Source of the DNA: Apibacter adventoris
GTDB taxonomy: Bacteria; Bacteroidota; Bacteroidia; Flavobacteriales; Weeksellaceae
Assembly: GCF_002964975.1 (NCBI RefSeq)
Contig: NZ_PSZM01000037.1
Coordinates: 1-64,000 of the forward strand
DNA length: 64,000 bases
Direction of reading: 5' to 3'
Made by a program: the position numbers and the translations under genes. Shown here piece by piece: positions 54,994-64,000 of this stretch; the first letter of the stretch is position 1, and each line of letters begins with the position of its first letter. The notes under the pieces were generated by a model that searched no databases, was not told the DNA's origin, and worked only from the letters and a program-made list of their open reading frames with translations.

Positions 54994-55989
54994 TTATCTT
55001 TCAAACCTCCACTTAAACAATTTATAGCCTATAGAAACAGGGAGATTTTGAAATAAGTTTTTCTTTTTATGATTTATAGAATAAAAAAAGGAAAAATAAT
55101 CGAGTATGGATAAAGAAGGAGCTTTTTGTAAACGTTTGTAATTTTGTTTCCAGTAAATAGAATCATCTTTCATGAATTTCCATTGCATAGTAAGCGTAGT
55201 TTCTTTAAATATAATGAGGTGTTTGAGAATATGCTTTTTTTTAATTGAAGAAACCTCATTATAAGCTTTTGAGAAGTACTCTACTATTGCTTGATGATTT
55301 TCAAAATTTCTTTTGGTTTTATTAAAAATAATAGATTCACCATGTAAGTAATATAAATAAGTGGGTTTATGCAGAAAAGCAATACTATCTAACTTTAAAG
55401 CAGTTTGAAATGACCATAACTCATCTTGCGAATATAAACCTTTAACAAAATATATCTTATTATGCCTAAAAAAATTAACTCTTAAAAGCTTATTACAAGC
55501 ACTTACGGGCCAGGTTCCATTACAAAAATGTTCAAAAACAATATCATTTTCTTTTAGAGATTTAAGTGAATGATTAAAAGGAAAAATTTTATATTCAATA
55601 TTTTTAAATGTGTTTTTAGCTATCATTTCCCCTACAGCAATACTAGAATGAGTTTCTGAAATTAATCGATATAATTCCTCAATACAATCAGGAACAATTT
55701 CATCATCTCCATCAAGGAAAAATAGATATTCTCCTTTAGCATGATCTATACCTGTATTTCTTACTATAGAAAGACCTTGATTAGATTTATGTTCAATAAT
55801 ACGTATTTTTTCTGGGTACTCAGATTGAATCCTTTTAATAACATCAGAACTATGATCATTCCCTTTATCATCAACTAATAATATTTCAATATTAGGATAC
55901 GTTTGCTTTAATACGGAATTAATGCTACGTTCAATATATTTTTCACAATTATAAACGGGGATAGAAACAGTAACTAAAGGATAGACCAT
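54994..55989 (-). CDS. GT2 glycosyltransferase
   Basis: 331 residues. VTVSIPVYNCEKYIERSI, ILLVDDKGNDHSSDVI, GLSIVRNTGIDHAKGEYLFFLDGDDEI are classic GT2 signatures, with a C-terminal extension of about 120 residues found in capsular-type enzymes. Part of the minus-strand block, 8 bases after the dehydrogenase gene. Confidence 0.9.
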   Translation of the reverse strand: MVYPLVTVSIPVYNCEKYIERSINSVLKQTYPNIEILLVDDKGNDHSSDVIKRIQSEYPEKIRIIEHKSNQGLSIVRNTGIDHAKGEYLFFLDGDDEIVPDCIEELYRLISETHSSIAVGEMIAKNTFKNIEYKIFPFNHSLKSLKENDIVFEHFCNGTWPVSACNKLLRVNFFRHNKIYFVKGLYSQDELWSFQTALKLDSIAFLHKPTYLYYLHGESIIFNKTKRNFENHQAIVEYFSKAYNEVSSIKKKHILKHLIIFKETTLTMQWKFMKDDSIYWKQNYKRLQKAPSLSILDYFSFFYSINHKKKNLFQNLPVSIGYKLFKWRFER

Positions 55990-55997
55990 GGTAATAG

Positions 55998-57305
55998 TTA
56001 TAATCGGGAATCTACTAGATTTCGATCAAGATAAGATTTACAATCATAAATTACAGAATTTTCCTTACAATATTTCTTAATATCTAAATTTTTGAATTCC
56101 TGATGAGGCACTGCAAGAATTATAGTGTCAAATTTTTCAGAAGAAGGAAGTTCATTAAATATATCCAATCCATATTCATGTTTAACCTCTTTTGGATTAG
56201 CTAGAGGATCACATATTGATATGTTTAGATCGTATTCTTTTAAACATTTTACAATATCAACCACTTTGGTATTTCTTACATCCGGACAATTCTCTTTAAA
56301 GGTAATACCTAAAATTAAGATAGAAGAATGATTGATAATAATATTTTTTTTAATCATTAATTTAATGACTTCTGAAGCGATATAAGCAGGCATCGAATCA
56401 TTTAAACGTCTTCCTGCAAGTATAATTTCAGAATGATAACCTATTTCCATAGCCTTTTGAGCTAAATAGTATGGATCAACACCAATACAATGACCACCTA
56501 CAAGTCCGGGTTTAAAAGGTAAGAAATTCCATTTTGTACTGGCAGCTTCAAGAACTTCAGTTGTATCTACTCCTAATAAATTAAATATTTTTGCCAATTC
56601 ATTTACAAAAGCAATATTTATATCTCTTTGGGAATTTTCAATAACCTTAGCAGATTCTGCTACCTTGATACTACTTGTTTTATAAGTTCCTGCTGTAATA
56701 ATAGAAGCATATAAGTTATTTACAAAATCTGCAACTTCGGCATTAGAACCTGAAGTTACTTTTTTTATATGTGTTAGCGTATTAACTTTATCACCAGGAT
56801 TAATTCTTTCAGGAGAATACCCTGCAAAAAAATCCAAATTATATTTTAATCCCGATACTTTTTCAATAATAGGAACACATTCTTCTTCCGTACATCCTGG
56901 ATAAGTTGTAGATTCATAAATAACAATATCTCCTTTTTTAATAACTTTTCCTACAGTAGTACTGGCAGAAATTAAAGGAGTTAGATCTGGCCTATTAGAT
57001 GAATCTACAGGAGTAGGCACTGTTACAATATAAACAGTAGAATTTTTAATATTTTCTATATCCTGAGTGGGATAAAAACCTTTTTTATTATCTAAACAAT
57101 TTGCAGAATCAACTATGACATTTGATATTTCTTCCTCAGAAACTTCTAATGTAATATCTTTAGAACTTCTTAATTGAGAAATTCTTTCAGATGAAATATC
57201 AAAACCAACCACTCTATATTTTTTAGCAAATTCTAAAGCTAGAGGTAGACCTACATACCCTAGTCCTATAATACTAATTTTTAGATTTTCAGTAAAAAAA
57301 TTCAT
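55998..57305 (-). CDS. UDP-N-acetylhexosamine dehydrogenase (WbpO/TviB-like)
   Basis: 435 residues. [18 protein letters not shown] binds [17 protein letters not shown] and [17 protein letters not shown] belong to the TviB/WbpO group, and the catalytic Cys is in [16 protein letters not shown]. It oxidises the C6 of UDP-GalNAc or UDP-GlcNAc to the uronate, distinct from ugd at 36.4 kb. The product would be an acidic amino sugar of the polysaccharide. Confidence 0.92.
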   Translation of the reverse strand: MNFFTENLKISIIGLGYVGLPLALEFAKKYRVVGFDISSERISQLRSSKDITLEVSEEEISNVIVDSANCLDNKKGFYPTQDIENIKNSTVYIVTVPTPVDSSNRPDLTPLISASTTVGKVIKKGDIVIYESTTYPGCTEEECVPIIEKVSGLKYNLDFFAGYSPERINPGDKVNTLTHIKKVTSGSNAEVADFVNNLYASIITAGTYKTSSIKVAESAKVIENSQRDINIAFVNELAKIFNLLGVDTTEVLEAASTKWNFLPFKPGLVGGHCIGVDPYYLAQKAMEIGYHSEIILAGRRLNDSMPAYIASEVIKLMIKKNIIINHSSILILGITFKENCPDVRNTKVVDIVKCLKEYDLNISICDPLANPKEVKHEYGLDIFNELPSSEKFDTIILAVPHQEFKNLDIKKYCKENSVIYDCKSYLDRNLVDSRL

Positions 57306-57315
57306 AGCTTATAAG

Positions 57316-58368
57316 TTAAATGGAATAGAATTCTTTATACCAGTCAATAAAATTTTTGATGCCTTCTCTCACAGATGTTTGAGGTTGATAATTTAAGTTT
57401 TCAATAAGATCTGTAACATCTGCATAAGTAGCCGGAACATCACCCGGTTGAATAGGAAGTAAATTTATTTTAGCTTTTTTTCCTAATTCTTCTTCTATGG
57501 TTTCAACAAAAGACATAAGTTCAACGGGTTTACTATTTCCTATATTGTATATTTTATAAGGTGCAGATGAAGAGGAAGGATCAGGATTTTTAGGATCCCA
57601 ATTTTTATTTCCTTCCGGAGGGTTATCATGAACTTTTACGATTCCCTGAATAATATCGGAAATGTAAGTAAAATCACGCATCATCTTTCCATAGTTATAA
57701 ACATCGATGGGTTTATTTTCAAGTATAGCTTTAGTGAAAATAAATAATGCCATATCGGGTCTACCCCAAGGTCCATATACAGTAAAAAAGCGTAATCCGG
57801 TAGTAGGTATTTTGAATAAGTGGCTATAAGTATGGGCCATTAATTCATTGCTTTTTTTGCTTGAAGCATATAAACTTACAGGATGGTCAACATTATCTTT
57901 TGTAGAAAATGGTTGTTTTTCATTTAGTCCATATACACTGGAACTACTGGCATAAGTTAAATGTTTAATAGAGTAATTCCTACAACATTCTAAAATATTA
58001 AGAAAACCAATAATATTAGAATCTATGTAAGCTTGTGGGTTTACTAAAGAATATCTTACTCCTGCCTGAGCAGCAAGATTAATTACTTTATCAAATTTTT
58101 CCCTTTCAAATAGTTTTTCAATATTATCTTTATCTTCCAAATTTAATTTAATAAAAGAAAGATTCGGGTATTTAGAACTTTTAACTAGTTGATTATATTC
58201 TATAGCTGATTTTTCAAAGCCACAATTTTTTAATCTGCCATACTTTACACTAACGTCATAATAATCATTAATGCTATCCAAACCTATTATTTGATCTTTT
58301 CTTTGAACTAATGATTCAACTAAATGGTAACCAATAAATCCGGCGTTTCCTGTAATAAGGATTTTCAT
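57316..58368 (-). CDS. Nucleotide-sugar 4-epimerase (UDP-glucuronate epimerase-like)
   Basis: 350-residue extended SDR. ITGNAGFIGYHLVESL, LAAQAGVRYS, ASSSSVYG and LYASSKKSNELMAH (catalytic Tyr-Lys) with FFTVYGPWGRPDMALF match UDP-glucuronate 4-epimerases (CapI/LpsL type). With ugd or the neighbouring UDP-HexNAc dehydrogenase it would make a galacturonate-type sugar. First gene of the minus-strand block, with a promoter-like box upstream. Confidence 0.9.
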   Translation of the reverse strand: MKILITGNAGFIGYHLVESLVQRKDQIIGLDSINDYYDVSVKYGRLKNCGFEKSAIEYNQLVKSSKYPNLSFIKLNLEDKDNIEKLFEREKFDKVINLAAQAGVRYSLVNPQAYIDSNIIGFLNILECCRNYSIKHLTYASSSSVYGLNEKQPFSTKDNVDHPVSLYASSKKSNELMAHTYSHLFKIPTTGLRFFTVYGPWGRPDMALFIFTKAILENKPIDVYNYGKMMRDFTYISDIIQGIVKVHDNPPEGNKNWDPKNPDPSSSSAPYKIYNIGNSKPVELMSFVETIEEELGKKAKINLLPIQPGDVPATYADVTDLIENLNYQPQTSVREGIKNFIDWYKEFYSI

Positions 58369-58396
58369 GGAATATATAATTATGTGAATGAAAATT

Positions 58397-58404
58397 CAAA
58401 GGTA
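58397..58404 (-). promoter_or_regulatory. Candidate -7 box (TACCTTTG) of the minus-strand sugar block
   Basis: On the minus strand TACCTTTG matches TAnnTTTG, 29 bases upstream of the epimerase start codon; no -33 TTG found. Confidence 0.4.
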
Positions 58405-58438
58405 CGATTTTACAATGATTTTTTAATAAAAAAGAATA

Positions 58439-58466
58439 TTGCTCAATTAAATATTTATTATTTTTG
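58439..58466 (+). promoter_or_regulatory. Promoter of the 5'-nucleotidase pair (TTG-N17-TATTTTTG)
   Basis: TTG at 58439-58441 and TATTTTTG at 58459-58466 with a 17-base spacer match both flavobacterial elements; the start codon follows at 58498. Confidence 0.55.
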
Positions 58467-58497
58467 AGTGATAAAAAATTAGTTATATAAAGTATTT

Positions 58498-59253
58498 ATG
58501 AAAAAAATTAATTATATATTTTTTATTAGTTTTCTATTGTTGTTGGTAATAAGTTGCAAAACAGCTGTATTAAATGAAGATTATCAGTTATATCCTAATA
58601 AAGAAATAAATGATTCTATAAAACCGGATTCTCTTTATATAAAAATTATTTCTCCTTATAAACAACAATTAGATTCTATTATGAGTCAGCCCATAAGCTA
58701 TGCTAATGTAGACTTTACAAAAGAAGGATTTTCTAGTAATGAAGGAAATTTATTAGCAGATTTAGTCCTAGATTTTTCAAAAAAATATACTAAAGAAAAT
58801 AAATTGCCTATGCCGGATTTTTGCTTATTAAATATTGGTGGAATTAGGACAATTATCCCCAAAGGAGTGATTACAGTAGGGAATATTTATGAAGTAGCAC
58901 CTTTTGAAAATGAATTGGTTTTTATACAATTAGATGGGACTCAAATGAGTGAAATGTTTGAATATTTAAGAAAAGAAAAGTTAGGGCATCCCCTAGCAGG
59001 TATAAATGTAGTATATAAAAAAGATAAATTTTTTTCAGCAGAAATAGAAGGAGTTCCCTACAATAAAAATAAAAAATATTGGGTAGTAACCTTGGATTAC
59101 TTACTAACCGGAGGAGACCGTATGTATTTTTTTACAAAATCGGATCAGGTTACACTTCCCCATATAAAATTAAGAGAAGTTTTATTGGAACAAATAAAAA
59201 AATATAAAATCCTTCCCGAAAGTAAAGATCAACGCTTAATATTTCAAGAGTAG
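58498..59253 (+). CDS. Lipoprotein with 5'-nucleotidase C-terminal domain
   Basis: 251 residues. A lipoprotein signal ends at Cys20 (VISCKT). The rest is a free-standing 5'-nucleotidase C-domain: SNEGNLLADLVLD, NIGGIRTIIPKG, FENELVFIQLDG and LDYLLTGGDRMYFF bind the nucleobase in UshA-type enzymes. The catalytic metallophosphatase domain is in the next gene, 4 bases downstream, so the two make up one nucleotidase with swapped gene order. Envelope location. Confidence 0.88.
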   Translation: MKKINYIFFISFLLLLVISCKTAVLNEDYQLYPNKEINDSIKPDSLYIKIISPYKQQLDSIMSQPISYANVDFTKEGFSSNEGNLLADLVLDFSKKYTKENKLPMPDFCLLNIGGIRTIIPKGVITVGNIYEVAPFENELVFIQLDGTQMSEMFEYLRKEKLGHPLAGINVVYKKDKFFSAEIEGVPYNKNKKYWVVTLDYLLTGGDRMYFFTKSDQVTLPHIKLREVLLEQIKKYKILPESKDQRLIFQE

Positions 59254-59257
59254 GAAA

Positions 59258-60193
59258 ATGAAAAGAAGAAATTTTATAAAAACAACAGGTTTAGCTGGAA
59301 TAGCATTAAGTGTACCCAATATTAATTTAGCTTCTACTATTTTAGGAACGAATAAGAAGTTAACAATTTTACATACTAATGATCAACATAGTAGAATAGA
59401 ACCTTTTCCTGAATCTTATGCAAAAAACCCGAACCAAGGTGGTTTTGCCAGAAGAGCAATGCTTATTAATAAAATAAGAAAAGAAGAATCTAATGTATTA
59501 TTATTAGACTCGGGAGATATTTTTCAGGGAACTCCTTATTTTAATTTTTTTGGAGGAGAATTGGAGCTTAAATTAATGTCTAAAATGGAGTATGAGGCAT
59601 CAACTATAGGAAATCATGAATTTGATAATGGTTTAGAAGGTTTAAAAAAACAATTACCAAAAGCTAAATTTGATTTTTTATGTTCCAATTATGATTTTTC
59701 TAATACACTATTAGAAGGTTTAACAAAAGATCATAAAATAATAGTTAAAGATGGAATAAAAATAGGTTTATTCGGTTTAGGAGTAGAACTAAAAGGGTTA
59801 GTAGAAAAAAGAAATTATTTAGAAACTAAATATTTAGACCCTATAGAAATAGCTCAGGATAAGGCTAATATGTTAAAAAAAGAAAAAAAATGTGACATAG
59901 TAATTTGTTTATCTCATATAGGGTACAAATACCCCCATGACCCTCAAAAAGTTTGTGATATTAAGTTATGTAATCAAACTTCTAATATAGATCTTATTTT
60001 AGGAGGACATACACATACATTTTTTAAAGAACCGGAAAGATATATAAACAAAGAGGGAAAAGAAGTAATTTTAAATCAGGTAGGCTGGGCCGGATTATTA
60101 TTGGGAAGAATAGATTTTTTATTTACACCAGAGAATAATATAAAAGAAATAGCATATCAGACATTACCTATAAACAATCAAATATTGGTGTAA
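59258..60193 (+). CDS. 5'-nucleotidase/metallophosphatase catalytic subunit
   Basis: 311 residues. KRRNFIKTTGLAGIAL resembles a twin-arginine signal. LTILHTNDQHSRIEP, LDSGDIFQGTPYF, STIGNHEFDNG, CLSHIGY and GGHTHTF supply the two-metal site of UshA-type nucleotidases. It probably hydrolyses extracellular or periplasmic nucleotides to nucleosides with the C-domain lipoprotein upstream. The stop codon overlaps the convergent YggS-like gene by 16 bases. Confidence 0.9.
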   Translation: MKRRNFIKTTGLAGIALSVPNINLASTILGTNKKLTILHTNDQHSRIEPFPESYAKNPNQGGFARRAMLINKIRKEESNVLLLDSGDIFQGTPYFNFFGGELELKLMSKMEYEASTIGNHEFDNGLEGLKKQLPKAKFDFLCSNYDFSNTLLEGLTKDHKIIVKDGIKIGLFGLGVELKGLVEKRNYLETKYLDPIEIAQDKANMLKKEKKCDIVICLSHIGYKYPHDPQKVCDIKLCNQTSNIDLILGGHTHTFFKEPERYINKEGKEVILNQVGWAGLLLGRIDFLFTPENNIKEIAYQTLPINNQILV

Positions 60194-60840
60194 TTTCGGG
60201 CTCCAAACAGTTTAGTTCCTATTCGCACCATGTTACTTCCACATTCAATGGCTATTGGATAATCATTAGACATTCCCATGGAAAGCGTATCTAAATTATG
60301 CTCCTCTTTATGTTGTAAATAAAAACTAGAAAGAGAAGAAAATTCATTTTTAATTTGTTCTTTATTATCAGAGAAAGAAGCCATTCCCATAAATCCTTTA
60401 ATTTTTATATTAGGGAATTTTCCACTTTTAACTTCAGATAAAATAAAGGAAGCGTCTTCGAAAGATAATCCGTATTTAGTATCCTCCACTGCAATTTTTA
60501 TTTCTAGTAATATGGAGATCGTTCGGTTGTTTTTTTCAGCTTCTTTTTGAATTACTTTTAATAAATCTAAACTATCAACAGAGTGAATCATATATATAAA
60601 AGGGACAATATATTTCACTTTATTTTTTTGTAAATGACCAATAAGGTGCCATTGAATATCTTTAGGCAAAACCTCTTGCTTTTGTAATAGCTCTTGTACT
60701 TTGTTTTCTCCAAAATTTCTTTGTCCCGCGTTATATAGCTCTAATATTTCATTAACGGATCTTGTTTTGGAAACGGCTACTAAAGTTACTCCAATTGGAA
60801 GTGTTTTTAACGTTAAATCTAAAGAATTAGTTAAAGGCAT
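60178..60840 (-). CDS. YggS/PROSC-family PLP homeostasis protein
   Basis: 220 residues, alanine-racemase-like TIM barrel without the second domain. The PLP lysine is in VAVSKTRSVNEI (about Lys24); RNFGENKVQELLQK, WHLIGHLQKNK, HSVDSLDLL and SMGMSNDYPIAIECGSNMVRIG are family motifs. It regulates free PLP and vitamin B6 balance. It converges on, and overlaps by 16 bases, the nucleotidase gene. Confidence 0.93.
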   Translation of the reverse strand: MPLTNSLDLTLKTLPIGVTLVAVSKTRSVNEILELYNAGQRNFGENKVQELLQKQEVLPKDIQWHLIGHLQKNKVKYIVPFIYMIHSVDSLDLLKVIQKEAEKNNRTISILLEIKIAVEDTKYGLSFEDASFILSEVKSGKFPNIKIKGFMGMASFSDNKEQIKNEFSSLSSFYLQHKEEHNLDTLSMGMSNDYPIAIECGSNMVRIGTKLFGARNYTNI

Positions 60841-60980
60841 CAGATAATTTATTTTATAAGTTTTGTAAAAATACTAAATATTTATTGAAAATTCTATTGG
60901 GAGTGTTGTTTAAAAATAAGAATAACCAAAAATGAGTAGATGTATAAAATTATAAACATTTCGGATTTGTTTATAATATA

Positions 60981-61016
60981 AATAAGGTAGAGAAATATTA
61001 TTTTCCCTACCTTATT
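60981..61016 (-). terminator. Hairpin downstream of the GH3 gene
   Basis: AATAAGGTAG pairs with CTACCTTATT (10 bp), with further A-T pairs possible inside, directly after the GH3 stop codon on the minus strand. No clear T-run on that strand. Confidence 0.55.
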
Positions 61017-61029
61017 AAAGAGATTTTCT

Positions 61030-63495
61030 TTATCTATTGGAACTTAAATCTTGAAAATTAAGATCATTATTCAGTACATTATTTACCTTTTCAACTACTA
61101 ATTTTTCAGGAAGAGTAAATGAAGTGATTCTTTTAGCATTTATAGAAGAAGAAGATAATTCAACTTTGTATACCCCTGCATCAGCAATCCAGGCAGAAGC
61201 TAAAGGATTGAAAGAGGATAAATCTTTGGGTTGCAATTCAAAATAAACGTTTTGGCTTTCACCTGGTTTAAGTAATTTTGTTTTAACAAACCCTTTCAAT
61301 TCTTTTACAGGTTTATCTACATCACCTTTAGGTGTGGAAAGATATAATTGAACTACTTCCTTACCGGCTACATTTCCTGTATTTTTAACTTTGAGTGATA
61401 AATACAATTTTTGATTGAATTCTAAAGAACTTAATACAGGTTCAGAATAATCAAATGTGGTATAAGAAAGTCCATATCCAAATTCATAGGAAGGGGAAAC
61501 ATTAAAGGTATTAAAATATCTGTATCCAACATAAATTCCTTCTTTATAAGAAACATTAATAGGTTTTTCTGCTGGAACTCCATCAAAATTTGGAGCAGAA
61601 GGTACATCAGAATATTTAACGGGTAAAGTTTGAGTTAATTTTCCGGACGGATTCACTTTCCCGGATAAAACATCTGTTATTGCATTTCCTCCTTCTTGTC
61701 CGGGTAAACTAGCCCATAATATGGCATCTACTTTATCTTTCCAACTAGAAGTTTCAATAGCACTTCCTGAGTTTATTACAACAATAACTCTTTTATTAAT
61801 TTCATGAAAAGCTTTAGAAACTTCAGAAATTAAATTTTTTTCTTTTTCAGATAGATCAAAATCATCTTTTATTTTTCTATCTCCAGATTCACCGGCTTCT
61901 CTACCAATGGTGATAATAGCAATACTATTATTTTTAGCACTGTTTTTTATCACATTTTCCCTAACTATTGGCTGAGTTAATGTAGGCAAAATAGAAAGTA
62001 GTTTTTTCTTAAGATCTTCAATTTTTTTAAGTTCTTCTTTTACAAACGGGGAATATATTTTGTCTAGATTTTTATCTATTGAATAACCAGCATTTTCTAG
62101 CCCTTCAGATAAGGTAATTTCATAGGCTTTATTTACATTTCCGCTTCCGGTTCCACCGGAGATAATATTATATGATCCACTCCCAAATAAGGCTATTTTA
62201 CTGTCATTAGCTAAAGGTAAAGCTGCTTTATCATTTTTTAACAATATCATTCCTTCTGATGCTACTTTTCTGCTTAATAAAGCATGGCTTTTCAAGTCCG
62301 GATCATTGGTGGCTATATATCCTTCTTCTCGGGGTGAATTAAATATAATTTCTAAGACTTTTTTTACAGAATTATCAACATCTTCGATTGACAATTTTTG
62401 GGTCTCAACATATTTTTTCAGCAATTCAAATTGTACTTGTGTACCCGGCATTAGTAAATTATTTCCCGCGTGAATTTGTTTAGCAAAAATATTTTCATCA
62501 TATGAATCTTTACTTATTCCATTATGACTTGTATCGCTTACAGCAGATACATTAGAATACCCACCAAACCAGTCGGTAATTACAGAACCTTTAAATCCCC
62601 ATTCCTTACGTAAAATTGTAGTTAACAAATCATAACTTGCAGATGTGTAAGTTCCATTTATTTTATTATATGAAGACATTATGGTGGCAGGATTAGATTC
62701 TTTAACTGCAATTTCAAAACCACGAAGATATATTTCTCTCAGAGCTCTTTGAGAAAGATGTACATTTAAATCCATACGATTATTTTCGCTATTATTGGCG
62801 GCAAAATGTTTTAAAGATACACCCACCCCATTTTTTTGTATACCCTGAGTGATAGCAGAGGCCATTTTACCGGCGATCAAAGGATCTTCTGAAAAATATT
62901 CAAAATTCCGCCCACATAATGGATTACGGATGATATTAAGAGCTGGGGCCAATTGAATGTCTGAACCATACCTCAAAGCTTCATCTCCAATTGCATTTCC
63001 TATTTCTTCCGCTAGTTCCACATCCCATGTAGTTGAAATAAGAGCACCCACTGGAAATCCTGTGGCATAATAGGTTCTCGTTTCGCCTTTTCTTTTTGCA
63101 GAAATACGTACTCCGGCAGGGCCATCAGTAAATATTACAGCAGGTATGCCCCATTTTTCAATAGGGGTTGTCGAACCTGCAGATCCTGGAATAAGATAGC
63201 TCGGAATGGTTACTCCCTTTGGGTCTATAGCTTCAAAGCCTTTAAGCATTTCGAAACCAACCATTCCCGTACCTAAAAGCAGATGAATTTTATCATCTAA
63301 AGATAATCTGGGAACTAAGTCATTAATTCTTTCATAGTTAGACAATCTTGTATCTTCATAAGGTTGAAGCTTCCCATCCTTATTTAAATCTGAAAATCTT
63401 TGATTATCAACTACAATTTGTGGCGAATTTTGTGCTTTGTAAAAATTAAACACTAAAATACCAGCAATTAAACACGAAATAACTTTTTTTCTCAT
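61030..63495 (-). CDS. Glycoside hydrolase family 3 beta-glucosidase (BglX-like)
   Basis: 821 residues. A signal peptide (to about residue 22) is followed by the GH3 N-domain with KHFAANNSENNRMD and the nucleophile Asp in GSVITDWFGGYSN, the C-domain with ILLKNDKAALPL and GQEGGNAITDVLSGKVNPSGKL, and a fibronectin type III-like domain at the end (SLKVKNTGNVAGKEVVQLY). A periplasmic or secreted exo-beta-glucosidase or related enzyme that releases terminal sugars. Just after the signal peptide, DLNKDGKLQPYED resembles an EF-hand/dockerin-like calcium loop. Monocistronic. Confidence 0.93.
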   Translation of the reverse strand: MRKKVISCLIAGILVFNFYKAQNSPQIVVDNQRFSDLNKDGKLQPYEDTRLSNYERINDLVPRLSLDDKIHLLLGTGMVGFEMLKGFEAIDPKGVTIPSYLIPGSAGSTTPIEKWGIPAVIFTDGPAGVRISAKRKGETRTYYATGFPVGALISTTWDVELAEEIGNAIGDEALRYGSDIQLAPALNIIRNPLCGRNFEYFSEDPLIAGKMASAITQGIQKNGVGVSLKHFAANNSENNRMDLNVHLSQRALREIYLRGFEIAVKESNPATIMSSYNKINGTYTSASYDLLTTILRKEWGFKGSVITDWFGGYSNVSAVSDTSHNGISKDSYDENIFAKQIHAGNNLLMPGTQVQFELLKKYVETQKLSIEDVDNSVKKVLEIIFNSPREEGYIATNDPDLKSHALLSRKVASEGMILLKNDKAALPLANDSKIALFGSGSYNIISGGTGSGNVNKAYEITLSEGLENAGYSIDKNLDKIYSPFVKEELKKIEDLKKKLLSILPTLTQPIVRENVIKNSAKNNSIAIITIGREAGESGDRKIKDDFDLSEKEKNLISEVSKAFHEINKRVIVVINSGSAIETSSWKDKVDAILWASLPGQEGGNAITDVLSGKVNPSGKLTQTLPVKYSDVPSAPNFDGVPAEKPINVSYKEGIYVGYRYFNTFNVSPSYEFGYGLSYTTFDYSEPVLSSLEFNQKLYLSLKVKNTGNVAGKEVVQLYLSTPKGDVDKPVKELKGFVKTKLLKPGESQNVYFELQPKDLSSFNPLASAWIADAGVYKVELSSSSINAKRITSFTLPEKLVVEKVNNVLNNDLNFQDLSSNR

Positions 63496-63704
63496 AGAAT
63501 TTTTCTTTTAAGGTACAATTATTTTATGACATATTAGTATATATATGCGTATTTATTTAATAAATATGATATATTGATTTTTAAATGTATCTTAGTTAGA
63601 TAATTAATGAACTGTTTTTTTATCAGTGCCTGGATGTTAAATTATTTCATAAGAAAAAATCATTTGTAGAAATCCTTATTTTTGTTTAAAGAAATTATAG
63701 AAAA
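63496..63704. other. Divergent intergenic region
   Basis: 209 AT-rich bases between the GH3 and DUF3817 genes; no clean TAnnTTTG box or other element seen. Confidence 0.4.
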
Positions 63705-64000
63705 ATGCAAAAAAAGAAAATAGAAAAATGGTTTAAAATTTCATGTTATGCAGAATGTGTAAGTTGTGTTTTACTTTTTTTAATAGCTATGCCCTTAAAA
63801 TATTGTTTTCATTCCACAATATTAATGATTCCTGCCGGGTGTATGCATGGAATATTTTTTACAGGATATATTGTTTTTGCAATTTTGGCAAGAAAAATAT
63901 ATACATGGGATGATGAGGATTTTGTATTTGCATTAATGGCAGCATTTTTTCCTTTTGCCACTATTTGGGTTGAAAAATCCTTAGCAAAATATGATAGAGA
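63705..64000 (+). CDS. DUF3817-like integral membrane protein (3' end outside window)
   Basis: The ATG at 63705 opens a frame that runs off the window without a stop, giving 98 codons. The sequence shows YAECVSCVLLFLIAMPLKY, then CMHGIFFTGYIVFAILARK and ALMAAFFPFATIWVEK, three membrane spans with the layout of DUF3817 proteins (about 100 residues), so only the very C-terminus is missing. Function unknown. Confidence 0.8.
   Translation, partial: MQKKKIEKWFKISCYAECVSCVLLFLIAMPLKYCFHSTILMIPAGCMHGIFFTGYIVFAILARKIYTWDDEDFVFALMAAFFPFATIWVEKSLAKYDR

Overview
The window looks like a chromosomal segment of a low-GC (roughly 30 %) Bacteroidota member, class Flavobacteriia. The support is two T9SS C-terminal sorting domains, DUF4296, DUF6452 and DUF6048 proteins, lipoproteins with loose lipoboxes, weak Shine-Dalgarno sites, and repeated upstream matches to the flavobacterial promoter TTG-N17-23-TAnnTTTG. 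The very AT-rich coding sequence and short spacers would fit a host-associated Weeksellaceae such as Apibacter, but that genus call is a guess. No tRNA, rRNA, CRISPR array, insertion sequence or integrase was seen.

Layout. 1-1.2 kb: 3' end of a T9SS-secreted repetitive surface protein with near-identical 306-bp repeats. 1.3-10.1 kb: housekeeping genes (esterase, lpxB, an IscA/SufA-type carrier, sufB), an exbB-exbD-tonB operon, dCMP deaminase and a DUF937-OmpA protein. 10.2-11.3 kb: the wreck of gcvP, with a large internal deletion, frameshifts and stops. 11.46-18.97 kb: a complete tryptophan pathway in the unusual order trpB-E-(cysteine hydrolase)-G-D-C-F-A. It is preceded by what reads as a full ribosome-mediated attenuator: promoter, 18-codon leader peptide with tandem Trp codons, competing RNA pairings and an intrinsic terminator. 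19.4-36.3 kb: a secreted C10 (streptopain-like) peptidase, RNase R, a conserved Bacteroidota protein with a nucleosidase-like C-terminus, DPP-IV, small lipoproteins, a GT2 glycosyltransferase, a barnase/barstar pair, RNA methyltransferases and an aspartate-type aminotransferase. 36.4-58.4 kb: a surface-polysaccharide (O-antigen or capsule) locus. 58.5-64 kb: a split 5'-nucleotidase, a YggS-like PLP protein, a GH3 beta-glucosidase and a truncated DUF3817 membrane protein.

The polysaccharide locus supplies UDP-GlcA (ugd), dTDP-4-keto-6-deoxyglucose (rfbA, rfbB), and a probable dTDP-3-acetamido-3,6-dideoxyhexose (two FdtA/QdtA-type ketoisomerase paralogues, a hexapeptide acyltransferase, a DegT aminotransferase). 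A second, minus-strand block supplies a UDP-HexNAc-type uronate and a 4-epimerised uronic acid. About eight glycosyltransferases and a Wzm/Wzt ABC exporter with a C-terminal carbohydrate-binding-type extension complete it, which points to an ABC-transporter-dependent polysaccharide. One polytopic membrane protein in the minus-strand block is split by a frameshift next to an A7 tract.

Most notable: the trp attenuator (11461-11641), the gcvP fossil, the paired ketoisomerases of which one has lost an active-site histidine, the membrane-anchored barnase with barstar, and the identical repeats of the surface protein. All functional statements rest on motif recognition by eye; no database search was run.
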